Below are positions 15,501-22,111 of a stretch of DNA of 64,000 nucleotides, one piece after another. Each line of letters starts with the position of its first letter. Position 1 is the first letter of the stretch. Both the position numbers and the translations under genes were made by a program. The stretch comes from Dehalogenimonas etheniformans (GTDB lineage: Bacteria > Chloroflexota > Dehalococcoidia > Dehalococcoidales > Dehalococcoidaceae): the NCBI RefSeq assembly GCF_014672715.2, contig NZ_CP058566.2, positions 1,984,001-2,048,000 on the forward strand. Direction: 5' to 3'. The notes under the pieces were generated by a model. That model ran no database searches and was not told the origin of the DNA. It saw only the letters and a program-made list of their open reading frames with translations.

Positions 15501-17931
15501 AATCGTCAATGGTAGGTTCTGTTATCGTACGGGTCAATGGGCTACCCGGGTTAAAATTCAAGATACCGAGGGTATTATTACAATCGCTGCCGATAACGGC
15601 GGTGCCGCTAATCGTATCGTAATGGACGGAAACGGTATTACCGCTGGGAGCGCTAAGAGTCACGGTAAAAACCGCGTTGCCACCCTCGGTAACGGTGACA
15701 TCGTTGATCGAAAGCAATGGCGCAGCATCGTCATCGTTGATGGTGTAGGTGTGAGTGGTCGGGGCTCCCAACACCGCATTGACCGGGGAACTGAGACTGA
15801 CAACAATCGTTTCGTTCGGTTCGTCCAGGCTGTCGTGAGCAACGGTGATGGGGATGTTCTGGCTGGTGACCCCGGGAGCAAAAGTGAGCGTACCGCTGGC
15901 CGGAGTGTAGTCAACCCCACTTCCGCCGGCGGTGCCGCCAGTGACGGAATATTGCACTGTCACCGTCGTGGCAACAGATGGCGTCAGGTTGACGGTGAGA
16001 TTGGCATTCGCAGCCTCGAAGCCGTTCGAGGTCGCTATGGTAAATTGCACGGTTGGCGGGCCGGAACAGCGGGCATTGACCGCCCCCGGCGTGTTCAGAG
16101 CTTCCGCCGCTGTCTGCGTTCCGGCAAATCCGGGCAGGCCGGCGCCATCGAAGTCGTTTTTGACCCATGCCCCGGTGCCGTTTGGCAGGCGGGAGCCGCC
16201 GCCGGCATCGAAGAGGGTCGGCCAGGGGTAGAAAAATTCTTCTGTGGGCATGGGATTATATACCGCTATCGCATCGTACTGTAACAGGGTGTTCCAGGGC
16301 TTGATTTCCGAGTCGCGGTCGTTGTTGGCGTCCAGGTCCTGGCCTAGCGTCCCGGTGAAACCACTGACCAGGAACATGTTAAAACTGCCGTTCTCGAGTT
16401 CATTGTGAAGGAAAGGCGTCCGCCAGAAACCCTGGGCATCGGTGGTGCCGACGTTATAGATCCGGTCGATGACCCCTGGATTTTCACCAGGGTCGTTTTC
16501 GACAATCAGGATTTTGAAGTCGGAATAGTCGGTCGCTGGTGCCCCATATATCTCGATATATTCATACGTATCATCGCCTGCATGGTCGGCGACAAACTCG
16601 TTAATAACGGGCGGCGTATCATCGTTGCGGAGCATAACCCCACCCGGGTTGAAGTAGTTCAGGGACGCCCCGACAAAGTTGGAAAGGTTGAGCCAGAAAT
16701 ATTCGTCGGATTCATACCGTTTATCGCCCGAAACGGTGATGTTGATCGTTTTGCTGGTCTGGCCCGGCATAAAAGTCAGAGTACCCGAGACAGGCGCGTA
16801 ATCGGCCATCGTCCCCGATCCCATCGCGGTGCCGTCGGCCGTGGCATAGTTGACGCTCACCGTGCTGGCGCCCGCCGCCGCCCCCCAGATGTTGATAGTC
16901 ACCGGAACGGTATGCGGCCCGGAGTTACCTTCAATTGCATTTACGGGGATAACCTCCAGGTAAATCTCAGGATCGTCGTCATCTATCGTCCACGTGGCGG
17001 TGGTGATCGCCCCCAATAAAGCATTAACGGGGTTAGACAATGTATATATTATGGTTTCAGGTCCCTCATACATCTGGTCATTCAGGTGGTAAATACCTCT
17101 GACCGATTTCCGGGTCTCACCGGGAAGAAAGGTGACGCTACCCGACGATGCGTTGTAATCGACTCCGGGCGTGGCTGTACCCGGGGTGACCGAGTAGTTC
17201 ACGGTTATCGTGTTGGTCGAAGCATTGCTGAGGACTATGCCGAAACCCATCTCGCCGGGAGCTGCTTCGGACTGGTGGGGATTGGCATATTCAAATTTGA
17301 CATAGGGATTTACGTAGGTAAAGTTGATGACCATCCATACCGCCGAAACGCGGACGTCGGGTTGGGCATCATTAGTATAGACTCCGAACCCTTGGATCTG
17401 CGTTATCTCCCCCCCTACCCATTCTTGGCCTGTAGCAGGATTGACGTCCCAGGTATAGCTAAATGTGGTAAAATCACCCTCCCCCCAAATGTTGGTTCCT
17501 GGGGGATTGTGAGACCCCGCATGGTAACGCAAGCCTCCTATCTGTAACGATGATTGGATGTTATTGCCATCGAAAACTGCGTAGTCATTGTCTCTGGCCC
17601 TGTAGAAAATTGTCACGTTTGCATCGGTGTAGTTGGGGACCCCAAATGACGCGTAGCGAAACAGCATGTAACTGTTCTCATCGTTGGTCTCGCCAGCTTT
17701 AACATAATCGTCATCGTCCGGGGGGTATTCATCGACGCAGTCCCAACCGTGCTCCCCGCCGTTCCTAGTCCAGCTGCCGGTGAAATCCAAAAATCCTGTC
17801 GGATGACGTTCAATAGGTTCGCCGGGCAGATCAGCCGCCGCCACCGGTACAGGTGTGGTCGGCAACAGGAGGATGAATGCCATAATTAATGGGGTCAAGA
17901 ATCCGAGCTTCATCAAAATCCGCGCTTTCAT
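9529..17931 (-). CDS. Giant secreted Calx-beta / lamin-tail / repeat protein
   Basis: A 2800-residue protein with a signal peptide (residues 1-33, ending PVAAA) and a good AAGGAGGAC ribosome site. Order of parts: an N-terminal domain to about 205; Calx-beta domains at about 210-320 and 322-440 (each ending in IDDDDP or RNDDTP); a lamin-tail-like domain at about 441-620 (VINEFVADHAG...YEYIEIYG); two more Calx-beta domains at about 626-736 and 738-846; an InlB B-type repeat from about 848; then roughly 1600 residues of related beta modules, each introduced by QYQLT or a variant; an Ig-like module (TITFTFGSYTRSGITDSSG); and a C-terminal domain ending in a PPPTT-rich tail. No sortase signal or transmembrane anchor is visible. 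Probably a cell-surface or matrix adhesin. It is preceded by a structured leader RNA. Confidence 0.9.
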   Translation of the reverse strand: MKARILMKLGFLTPLIMAFILLLPTTPVPVAAADLPGEPIERHPTGFLDFTGSWTRNGGEHGWDCVDEYPPDDDDYVKAGETNDENSYMLFRYASFGVPNYTDANVTIFYRARDNDYAVFDGNNIQSSLQIGGLRYHAGSHNPPGTNIWGEGDFTTFSYTWDVNPATGQEWVGGEITQIQGFGVYTNDAQPDVRVSAVWMVINFTYVNPYVKFEYANPHQSEAAPGEMGFGIVLSNASTNTITVNYSVTPGTATPGVDYNASSGSVTFLPGETRKSVRGIYHLNDQMYEGPETIIYTLSNPVNALLGAITTATWTIDDDDPEIYLEVIPVNAIEGNSGPHTVPVTINIWGAAAGASTVSVNYATADGTAMGSGTMADYAPVSGTLTFMPGQTSKTINITVSGDKRYESDEYFWLNLSNFVGASLNYFNPGGVMLRNDDTPPVINEFVADHAGDDTYEYIEIYGAPATDYSDFKILIVENDPGENPGVIDRIYNVGTTDAQGFWRTPFLHNELENGSFNMFLVSGFTGTLGQDLDANNDRDSEIKPWNTLLQYDAIAVYNPMPTEEFFYPWPTLFDAGGGSRLPNGTGAWVKNDFDGAGLPGFAGTQTAAEALNTPGAVNARCSGPPTVQFTIATSNGFEAANANLTVNLTPSVATTVTVQYSVTGGTAGGSGVDYTPASGTLTFAPGVTSQNIPITVAHDSLDEPNETIVVSLSSPVNAVLGAPTTHTYTINDDDAAPLLSINDVTVTEGGNAVFTVTLSAPSGNTVSVHYDTISGTAVIGSDCNNTLGILNFNPGSPLTRTITEPTIDDSVHEEDENFIIRLSTASGANITKQDGIGTIIDNDAVAMYTVTFEAGSNGSLSGTATFSNVPYNTSWASTFTVPTPVPAAHFHFVDWTPSFPSNVTESVTYTANFAINTFGLQFFAGLPPSAEDGAEIFRVTIGDGDPVSVTCGTNGLASGIFSDIPYGTSISFICTSPVANIIPGYRNPWTGTSGTGSANGQVEQTGSFSLTGPSSVTATYGTEYKVTYASSPAGLTVPTDEWVKSGEAATGVFASPQYNSDETIKYVFITDNRPDAITGPRTIAGTYTTQYYLTVNNGGHGTAGGQGWYEAGAKAQATISPLTVIDGTIPYIFAGWSGDASGTGAISNDITMNAPKTATANWTTQCQVTFHQSGLPADTLWGVSLDGEVHTGTGADIVITGVTPGVNNWLTGIIESGFTRYVPTPESGSPNITENTTINVTFETQFLVIYMTAGSTLPVTPPGIETGGYYIEWVPGGHAPTGVFPASVHNEANNTRCVFQGDDRPATITTGLTTVTGTYKTQYLLTIASAHDSPTGAGWHDSGASVTVSVTTPADTSGVTRYRCTGWTGTGSVLATGSGNSVTFDINGPSSITWNWVLQYQITFAQGGITADAGSAIVLTVNGNNKIVTQLQFTDWYDHNSTITFAYNSTVAAGTGKQYIWASTSGLSTSQSGNLSPSAGTVLATYHTQYQLNVAVTGGVPGGTANITGTGGWYAPDTNVSLSAALTVGDGTGHRWRFDHWTVVIDGTPVDTSQQEIIVPMRAPVNATAYYVEQYQVTVISAQGTPTGAGWYDAGASITSSVTTPVETSGSSRYRCTGWTGTGSVPASGNSNSTTFNLTASSSVTWNWVLQYQVTFAQGGVGTDADTSTVLTINGVNKTIHQLQYSDWYDYRSTIDFAYSATVAGATGKQYVWGSTSGLSTAQNNSAFTVSGPGTVVANYGTQYLVTFTQAGISSDAGTNTVLTVGTTDYDYLHLPSAAWLDSGTTFSWASPVEGTTGERFVKRNQSGSSPITAAGTYSATYGMQYLITFAHTGLDNTATGVVVDVRAWRPSVNGKILEWQETISGNFSDTSYWVNDFNEISYEYHSVIASSSAGKRFVRTSGDDPSSNFHPESAVTITGNYTTQYRLTMVGTGTTDPSMGEHWIDAGTSVTITATAPAIVDGERYVWNSWDFRTNPGTPGVDVHTYTDNPYIFTINAPTQAGAQWWHEYRITFTQTGLDETASGWVLQAGKYQSSPPPVDSFYRDGYFGVFEYWVRVNWKVSYNFQPEIASTTSGKRFVVTSPVPTPATDFLVTGPVTITANYKTQYQLSVSTNLGTTSPNTTDEHWYDAGAKVTLSATPPSLTYSGQERYVFNGWTGSGTGSYSGTDNPATDGVTVNGPITETASWTHEWHIYFGLTGVDDDFTGAILTADGTGYGYSDFTHGLYKEFWWADGTSHSFEFHTPLVVEGAGKRYVWNNVGGRSWSGTVSIYGGSAGRYKTQYQLTLSITEGVPGSLINLSGGADSTWYDSGTALNLSAATPVADGAGKRWAFKNWTGDVSSSPNTSNPVSVTMTQARSITANYGTQYQLTLAITEGVPGNLSNVSGAVDGTWYDNGTALNLSAATPVADGSGKRWAFKNWTGDVSSSPNTSNPVSVTMNQARSITAKYGVQYQLTLVVSPTEHGVSGSIFGAVTGDWIDSGTTKQLTANPNSQWHFWKWTGDIGSATATVNPLSITIDAAKSVTANFKGLTSLLYIGTQEVVAGNSLTLSAKLTGPAGYIGGQTITFTFGSYTRSGITDSSGVASVTINDTSGMSGIYDLYADFAGSNYLDAAGDEATLTIADPGAAAAGGGWYTAEGIGRVNFGFTVKVVDPLANPLTYKGQILLINNGKWRLKGDLTSYVYLAASSSGACSGTGTLYRWDATARGGLGDWVVSETGVTFTISFVDNGSGASGNGKKVTIPDTFGIHINHVLVSGEPVRLPNTDPQSIGGGNIDIKAANPSTTPPPTTNPPKGGGKK
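10571..11080 (-). repeat. Two tandem 255-bp repeats inside the giant gene
   Basis: Two neighbouring modules of 85 residues are nearly identical at the DNA level. For example, TTACTAGTATTGGGCGATGA occurs at 10631 and again at 10886, an offset of exactly 255 bp. Both encode GTALNLSAATPVADG followed by a KRWAFKNWTGDVSS strand. The lack of drift between them implies a recent duplication or gene conversion within an otherwise diverged array. A looser pair of modules lies at about 12690-12985 and 13480-13770. Confidence 0.85.
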
Positions 17932-18176
17932 TTTGTCCTCCTTATGGGCTCTTTAATTTTCAAGATCGTCAAATCCCTTTGACTGCCGGCGCACTCTCAA
18001 GCTGTTCGTTGATTACATTGATAGGAATATCGATGAAAGCCAACAGCAGGACTTTCATTGATCTTTCGTTTCTTCTCCACTCCCTGTTTTAGTTCGTTCG
18101 TGAAGCGAAACCAATTGGGACGGCCGGTCCTATAGTTCGGAAAGTTGTTGCCTGAGACAATTGTGAAGAGTTCGTT

Positions 18177-18210
18177 AAAAATAAAAACCGACCTGTTCAC
18201 AGGTCGGTTT
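18177..18210 (-). terminator. Intrinsic terminator of the leader RNA
   Basis: A near-perfect palindrome with a 2-base loop spans 18185-18210. On the minus strand it continues directly into TTTTTATTTTT. No protein gene lies upstream on this strand within the leader, so the hairpin most likely ends or attenuates transcription ahead of the giant gene. Confidence 0.8.
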
Positions 18211-18290
18211 CACTGTTGGCTCCCCGCTACCCAAGTGACCATTTACAGATGGCGGTTCACAGCCTCCTGGAGAACGAGTTCACTAGAGCG
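18177..18290 (-). ncRNA. Structured leader RNA with intrinsic terminator, possible riboswitch
   Basis: A transcript predicted to start near 18290, from the promoter at 18297-18325, would be about 112 nt and end at a 12-bp terminator hairpin (18185-18210; ACCGACCTGT/ACAGGTCGGT) followed by TTTTTATTTTT. Inside are a CCAT-6-ATGG hairpin and a TTGG/CCAA hairpin flanked by CACT/AGTG. CCGCCATCTGTAAATGG loosely resembles the CCCGCnACUGUAA core of cobalamin riboswitches, and GGTAGCGGGG is also found in c-di-GMP-I aptamers, but neither full consensus is present. The giant protein gene starts 246 bp downstream on the same strand, so this may be an attenuating leader or an independent small RNA. Confidence 0.55.
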
Positions 18291-18296
18291 AAGTTT

Positions 18297-18325
18297 ATTC
18301 TATTCTTGAGATTAATAGACGTCAA
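18297..18325 (-). promoter_or_regulatory. Sigma70-type promoter of the leader RNA
   Basis: On the minus strand, TTGACG (18325-18320) and TAGAAT (18302-18297) are separated by exactly 17 bp. This gives a predicted start at about 18290, immediately before the structured region. Confidence 0.65.
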
Positions 18326-18434
18326 TATGATGTTTCCTCACCCTACCTCACTATAAATCACAATTTGAAATCTGGAGGACTAAACCGAATTAAAATCTGA
18401 AATTATTACTACATCATTTAATCTACAAAACCTA

Positions 18435-18464
18435 TTGACTTCAGTCAGTTAACCTGTCTATTAT
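18435..18464 (+). promoter_or_regulatory. Sigma70-type promoter of the broken hydrolase gene
   Basis: TTGACT (18435-18440) and TATTAT (18459-18464) are 18 bp apart, 35 bp upstream of the ATG at 18499. The promoter appears intact although the gene behind it is broken. Confidence 0.6.
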
Positions 18465-18498
18465 CACCTTGCCCTCATTCCTTCCGAGTGAGCCGTAA

Positions 18499-19655
18499 AT
18501 GAAAAATAGGCTTTGCTTTTCGATAAGCTTATTTCTTCTAATCTCTCTAAACTTCTTTTCGGGTTGCACCGGAGATAATCAGCCTGCGTCTTCACAGAAT
18601 GTCAGCCTTCGACAACTATCATTCCGACAACCCAGACGAAAACCCTTCCCCCAGTCGATGCTTTCATGAAAGGCATGTGGTTCAACGATTGGGGTTAGGC
18701 ATTCGACCAACCAAGACCACCCGTCTATGGCCCGTTATATTCACCCGCCCAAGCCGACACGTCACTTAATGATTTGGCAAATACAGGGGCGAATTGGATT
18801 TCTGTTGTCGTTGGTCTTTTTCAGGAAACGGTTTCTTCAACAAGTATTACAAAGAATCAATATAAGACAGCATCGGACCAAGCACTTCGACACATCGTAG
18901 AGCTGAGCCACAGTTTCGGGATAAGGGTCATTCTGGTGCCATTTTTAACCTTGTCTAATGATCCCGAACACTCCTGGGTACAGATTGGTTCGGCTTTCAT
19001 CAATGAAACCCAATGGCAGCAGTGGTTCAGTTCATATCGAGATCAGGTTAACCACTATGCGTCGATTACCCAAGAGTTTGGGGCAGACATGTTTTATATC
19101 GGAAGCGAATTACCTGGTACCACACTTCGAGAACAAGATTGGCGGCAGGTGGTCAAAGCGGTCGGCGAGCGTTTTAAGGGGCCAATTAGCTATGACAGCG
19201 TCTTCTGGGGAAATCCAATCCCCGAGTATAAACGCATAAAGTGGTGGGATGTTTTGGATTATGTTTGTACCGATTTTTGGATGCCGTTAACGAACAAAAA
19301 CAATCCAATGATAGAAGAATTGAAGCGAGGTTGGCTGCGGACTGGCTTCTTAATTTCTCGAGAAGATATCGCCAAACAGTTCAACAAGCCTGCGATTATC
19401 TCTGAAATTGGTTACTCAAACTTAGACGGGGTCAATACAGATCCTTCAGGCGCTCGTTTAATAGGAGCCGCCGAGGATCTTCAAGAGCAGGCTGATTGCT
19501 ACCAAGTTGCACTCGAAATGGTATGGGATAAGCCTTGGTTAAATGAATTTTCTGGTGGCAATGGAATGCCATTTCATTACCTATACTATGGCCCGGCGAT
19601 CCCCCATGGAAAGCCTGCCGAGAACGTATTGAAGATTTTTTACCTGCTTAAATAG
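18499..19655 (+). pseudogene. Broken lipoprotein, TIM-barrel hydrolase-like
   Basis: An ATG at 18499 begins a lipoprotein signal (MKNRLCFSISLFLLISLN, then FFSGC) in one frame, which stops at 18667-18669. The matching mature sequence continues in another frame from about 18606 (TIIPTTQTKTLPPVDAFMKG, then MWFNDWG). That frame hits TAG at 18696-18698 and then runs open to 19655 (AFDQPRPPVYGPLYSPAQAD, LNDLANTGANWISVVVGLFQ, later EFGADMFYIGSEL and ISEIGYSNLDG). So at least one frameshift around 18585-18615 and one nonsense change disrupt a gene of about 385 codons. The FYIGSEL and ISEIGYS segments resemble the two acid-bearing strands of glycoside hydrolase TIM barrels (GH113-like). A remnant starting at TTG 18774 could still be made but would lack export. 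Confidence 0.8.
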
Positions 19656-19769
19656 TTCAATAGCCCGCTTCAGGTCACAATTTAACAAATTGTTGAGCGT
19701 TTAATTAAAATGTCCACGCGGGATCAAAGCTACTCCCAAAGCTAAAGAGCTACCCCAATAAAGGAAGAT

Positions 19770-20567
19770 TTATAGTAATACCTGTATTTCACAGTATTGG
19801 GTATTGGTCGTAAACACATCGTTCAACAAATTAACCTGCAATATAAGCCTGGGTTGTATTTTGTTCTGTGTCATGTATTCATTTAATTTATTAGTTTGCA
19901 GATGGGCATTCTGCAAGTTAAAACTAACGCATAAATACTCTCCAGTCGGAATGGTTGATAACAACGCCTTATTTGAGCGCTTATTGGCAGTAACCGCATT
20001 GTATACCATTGATGGACGAATTTCGCCTTTTTTATCAGGAATACAATAATAACCGGTTTCATATGTATCCAGAAGATTATTTTCCTCAATAATCATAAGA
20101 AATTTTGAAAATAACACCATTGCGTCCTTTTCTCCAATATCGTTGCTTACTTTTTGCGTAAGGATATACCGCTTAGGTATTAATCTAGTAGCAACCTCCC
20201 GGTTGGCAATCACCGAGATGGAGTGATCAATAGTATTGCGGGCCTGTTCTATCGTCTGAATTGAATTTTGCAACAGAGCTATTTTATTCAGCATGCTTAC
20301 TTTTTGTTCAGCAAGATATTCCATTAACTGACCGGTATCCCTTTTTTCAAGAATTCCCACCATGTCTTTGGGGCTTACTTCAATAGACCTTAAAGCTCTT
20401 ATTACATCTAGTTGGATTAATTGTTCAAAGGAATAATAGCGATATCTCGTCACCGGATCAGTGTAAAACGGATTTATAAGACCAATCCTTTCGTAAAAAC
20501 GTAGTGCTTTTATTGTAATGCCTTTTATTTTAGACGTCTGCCCGATTGTAAAAAGATTATTATTCAT
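19770..20567 (-). CDS. MerR-family regulator, BmrR-like
   Basis: A 265-residue activator. Residues 5-70 are a MerR winged helix (FTIGQTSKIKGITIKALRFY, then ERIGLINP and RYRYYSFEQL), followed by a long coiled-coil dimerisation helix (about 80-120). The C-terminal half of about 145 residues looks like a GyrI/BmrR-type drug-binding domain. Such proteins bind between -35 and -10 elements spaced 19 bp apart and untwist the DNA when ligand is bound. Exactly such a promoter lies in the intergenic region facing the MFS exporter at 20684, so the pair probably forms a drug-inducible efflux unit. Low GC compared with the core genes suggests transfer. Confidence 0.88.
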   Translation of the reverse strand: MNNNLFTIGQTSKIKGITIKALRFYERIGLINPFYTDPVTRYRYYSFEQLIQLDVIRALRSIEVSPKDMVGILEKRDTGQLMEYLAEQKVSMLNKIALLQNSIQTIEQARNTIDHSISVIANREVATRLIPKRYILTQKVSNDIGEKDAMVLFSKFLMIIEENNLLDTYETGYYCIPDKKGEIRPSMVYNAVTANKRSNKALLSTIPTGEYLCVSFNLQNAHLQTNKLNEYMTQNKIQPRLILQVNLLNDVFTTNTQYCEIQVLL

Positions 20568-20571
20568 GCTA

Positions 20572-20602
20572 TTGACTCTCCCCTAAGGGGATAGTTTACA
20601 TT
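20572..20602 (+). promoter_or_regulatory. MerR-type promoter with 19-bp spacer
   Basis: TTGACT (20572-20577) and TACATT (20597-20602) are separated by 19 bp. The spacer carries the near-palindrome CTCCCCTAAGGGGAT, a hallmark of MerR-family operators. It points toward the MFS gene at 20684 and overlaps the upstream edge of the regulator's own gene, so it likely serves both. Confidence 0.78.
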
Positions 20603-20683
20603 AGACATTAGTTAAAAGATAGCGACGCAACATTCTGATAATGGCAAAAACGACATGACAAATATCAGCAGAGGGGAATTTAT

Positions 20684-21916
20684 ATGAAAAAGTTTATGGT
20701 AATCTGGACGAGCCAGGCGATTTCGCTCTTTGGCAGCGCCGTTGTGGAATTCGCCTTGGCCTGGTATCTAACAATCAAGACCGGCTCAGCTACTATTCTG
20801 GCTACCTCAATGCTGGTGGCAATCCTACCTCAGGTAGTTCTGGGGCCGTTCATCGGGCCATATATCGACCGCTGGGACCGCAAACGCATTATGATCGTAG
20901 CGGATATCGCTATATCCACGTTGACGATAGGATTGGCGGTGTTATTCTGGCTGGACGCCATCCAAATCTGGCATATCTATATAGCAATGGCAGGACGCGC
21001 CGTTGGGCAGGCCTTCCACTTTCCCGCCAGTATGGCAGCGGTGACCATGATTGTCCCGAAAAAAGACCTCACCCGGGCAGCCGGGCTGAATCAAATGATA
21101 CAGGGCGTTATTACCATCGCTGGACCGCCTGCGGGGGCTTTTCTGTTCGGCATCCTGCCAATTCAGGGCGTTCTTATGGTGGACATTATGACGGCGGTGA
21201 TTGCTGTTTTATGTCTGATTCCGATTGTGATACCGCATCCCAAACAGGCCACTGATAAGCCCAGCACTTCGATTATTTTCGAGATGATAGAAGGCTTCCG
21301 CTATATATGGAAATGGAAGGGTCTGACGTGGTTGATAGGTCTTTCAGCAATTATCAGCGTATTTATTGCTCCGGCCATCGCGCTGCTTCCCATAATGGTA
21401 AACCAGGCCTTGGCTGGAGATGTGCTAAAGCTGGGCTGGATTGAAGCGGCATTTGGAGTAGGTATAATCTTGGGAGGGCTGTTGTTAGGGGTTTGGCCGG
21501 GTTTTAAGAACAGGATAATAACCTGTTTAACTGGAGTAATTCTTTGCGGTCTGGCTGCCACCACGATGGGCTTAACATCCCAGGGCTGGTTCCAGGTGGG
21601 TCTGGCCTCAAGTTTCATCGTTGGATTCGGCATGTCGTTTGCTAATGGACCGATAATGGCTGTGTTGCAGGCTACAATTGAGAAAAACATGCAAGGACGG
21701 ATATTTTCTCTTATGGGTTCAGTAAGTTCAGCAATGGTACCTATTGGACTGATAATTGCTGGCTCTACCTCAGATGCTATCGGTATCGGGCCTTTGTTCT
21801 ATATTTGTGGAATTGCCGTCATGATGACAGGAATTATCCTTTTCTTTGTTCCAGCTCTGATGAATTTTGAAAATCAGATGAAACCTCATCTTACCGAATT
21901 AGTGCAAGGCGAGTAG
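20684..21916 (+). CDS. MFS efflux transporter, macrolide-efflux type
   Basis: A 410-residue major facilitator with about 12 hydrophobic segments. It has the features of the MFS_3/Mef-type group: N-terminal SQAISLFGSAVVEFALAWYL, the loop 2-3 motif GPYIDRWDRKRIMI and a second-half GWIEAAFGVGIILGG. It should export a hydrophobic compound with the proton gradient. AGAGGGG precedes the ATG. Divergence from the MerR-type regulator and the 19-bp-spacer promoter indicate induction by the pumped compound or a mimic. The substrate is unknown. It ends 72 bp before the tRNA-Val gene. Confidence 0.88.
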   Translation: MKKFMVIWTSQAISLFGSAVVEFALAWYLTIKTGSATILATSMLVAILPQVVLGPFIGPYIDRWDRKRIMIVADIAISTLTIGLAVLFWLDAIQIWHIYIAMAGRAVGQAFHFPASMAAVTMIVPKKDLTRAAGLNQMIQGVITIAGPPAGAFLFGILPIQGVLMVDIMTAVIAVLCLIPIVIPHPKQATDKPSTSIIFEMIEGFRYIWKWKGLTWLIGLSAIISVFIAPAIALLPIMVNQALAGDVLKLGWIEAAFGVGIILGGLLLGVWPGFKNRIITCLTGVILCGLAATTMGLTSQGWFQVGLASSFIVGFGMSFANGPIMAVLQATIEKNMQGRIFSLMGSVSSAMVPIGLIIAGSTSDAIGIGPLFYICGIAVMMTGIILFFVPALMNFENQMKPHLTELVQGE

Positions 21917-21988
21917 AAATGCCTCGTTATCGTAAAGATATCATTCTTCAGAACAAGCAATAACAAACTGGTCTGTTTATTCTTTAAA

Positions 21989-22065
21989 TGGTGGGCAGTA
22001 CAGGATTCGAACCTGTGACACCCTGCGTGTAAAGCAGGTGCTCTAACCAGCTGAGCTAACCGCCC
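21989..22065 (-). tRNA. tRNA-Val (anticodon TAC)
   Basis: A 77-nt cloverleaf with encoded CCA. The acceptor GGGCGGT pairs with ACTGCCC (one G-U), the anticodon arm is CCTGC-TTTACAC-GCAGG, and the T-loop is TTCGAAT. The anticodon TAC reads GUA and related valine codons. It points leftward, so its 3' end borders the accessory region to the left, the usual side for integrated islands. Confidence 0.97.
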
Positions 22066-22111
22066 GCGTAGAATGTAATTGTAGACTAAAGCGCCGTTTG
22101 ATGTAAACGGG

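Noticed and set aside
15493-16284. A 263-codon plus-strand ORF inside the giant protein gene
   Set aside because: It runs opposite to a long gene with clear domains and shows no domain or ribosome site of its own. Many shorter plus-strand ORFs in 9673-17547 are of the same kind.
18181-18290. c-di-GMP-I riboswitch
   Set aside because: The word GGTAGCGGGG matches, but the required GCAAAGCC-type and GGGCAAACC-type segments of the aptamer are missing. A cobalamin riboswitch is also not supported in full.
18696-18698. Pyrrolysine decoding of the in-frame TAG
   Set aside because: A separate frameshift about 90 bp upstream is also needed, so decay is the simpler explanation.
1-21988. An attachment-site copy of the tRNA-Val 3' end
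   Set aside because: No stretch resembling the tRNA T-arm and 3' end was seen in this part of the window, and no integrase gene is present.
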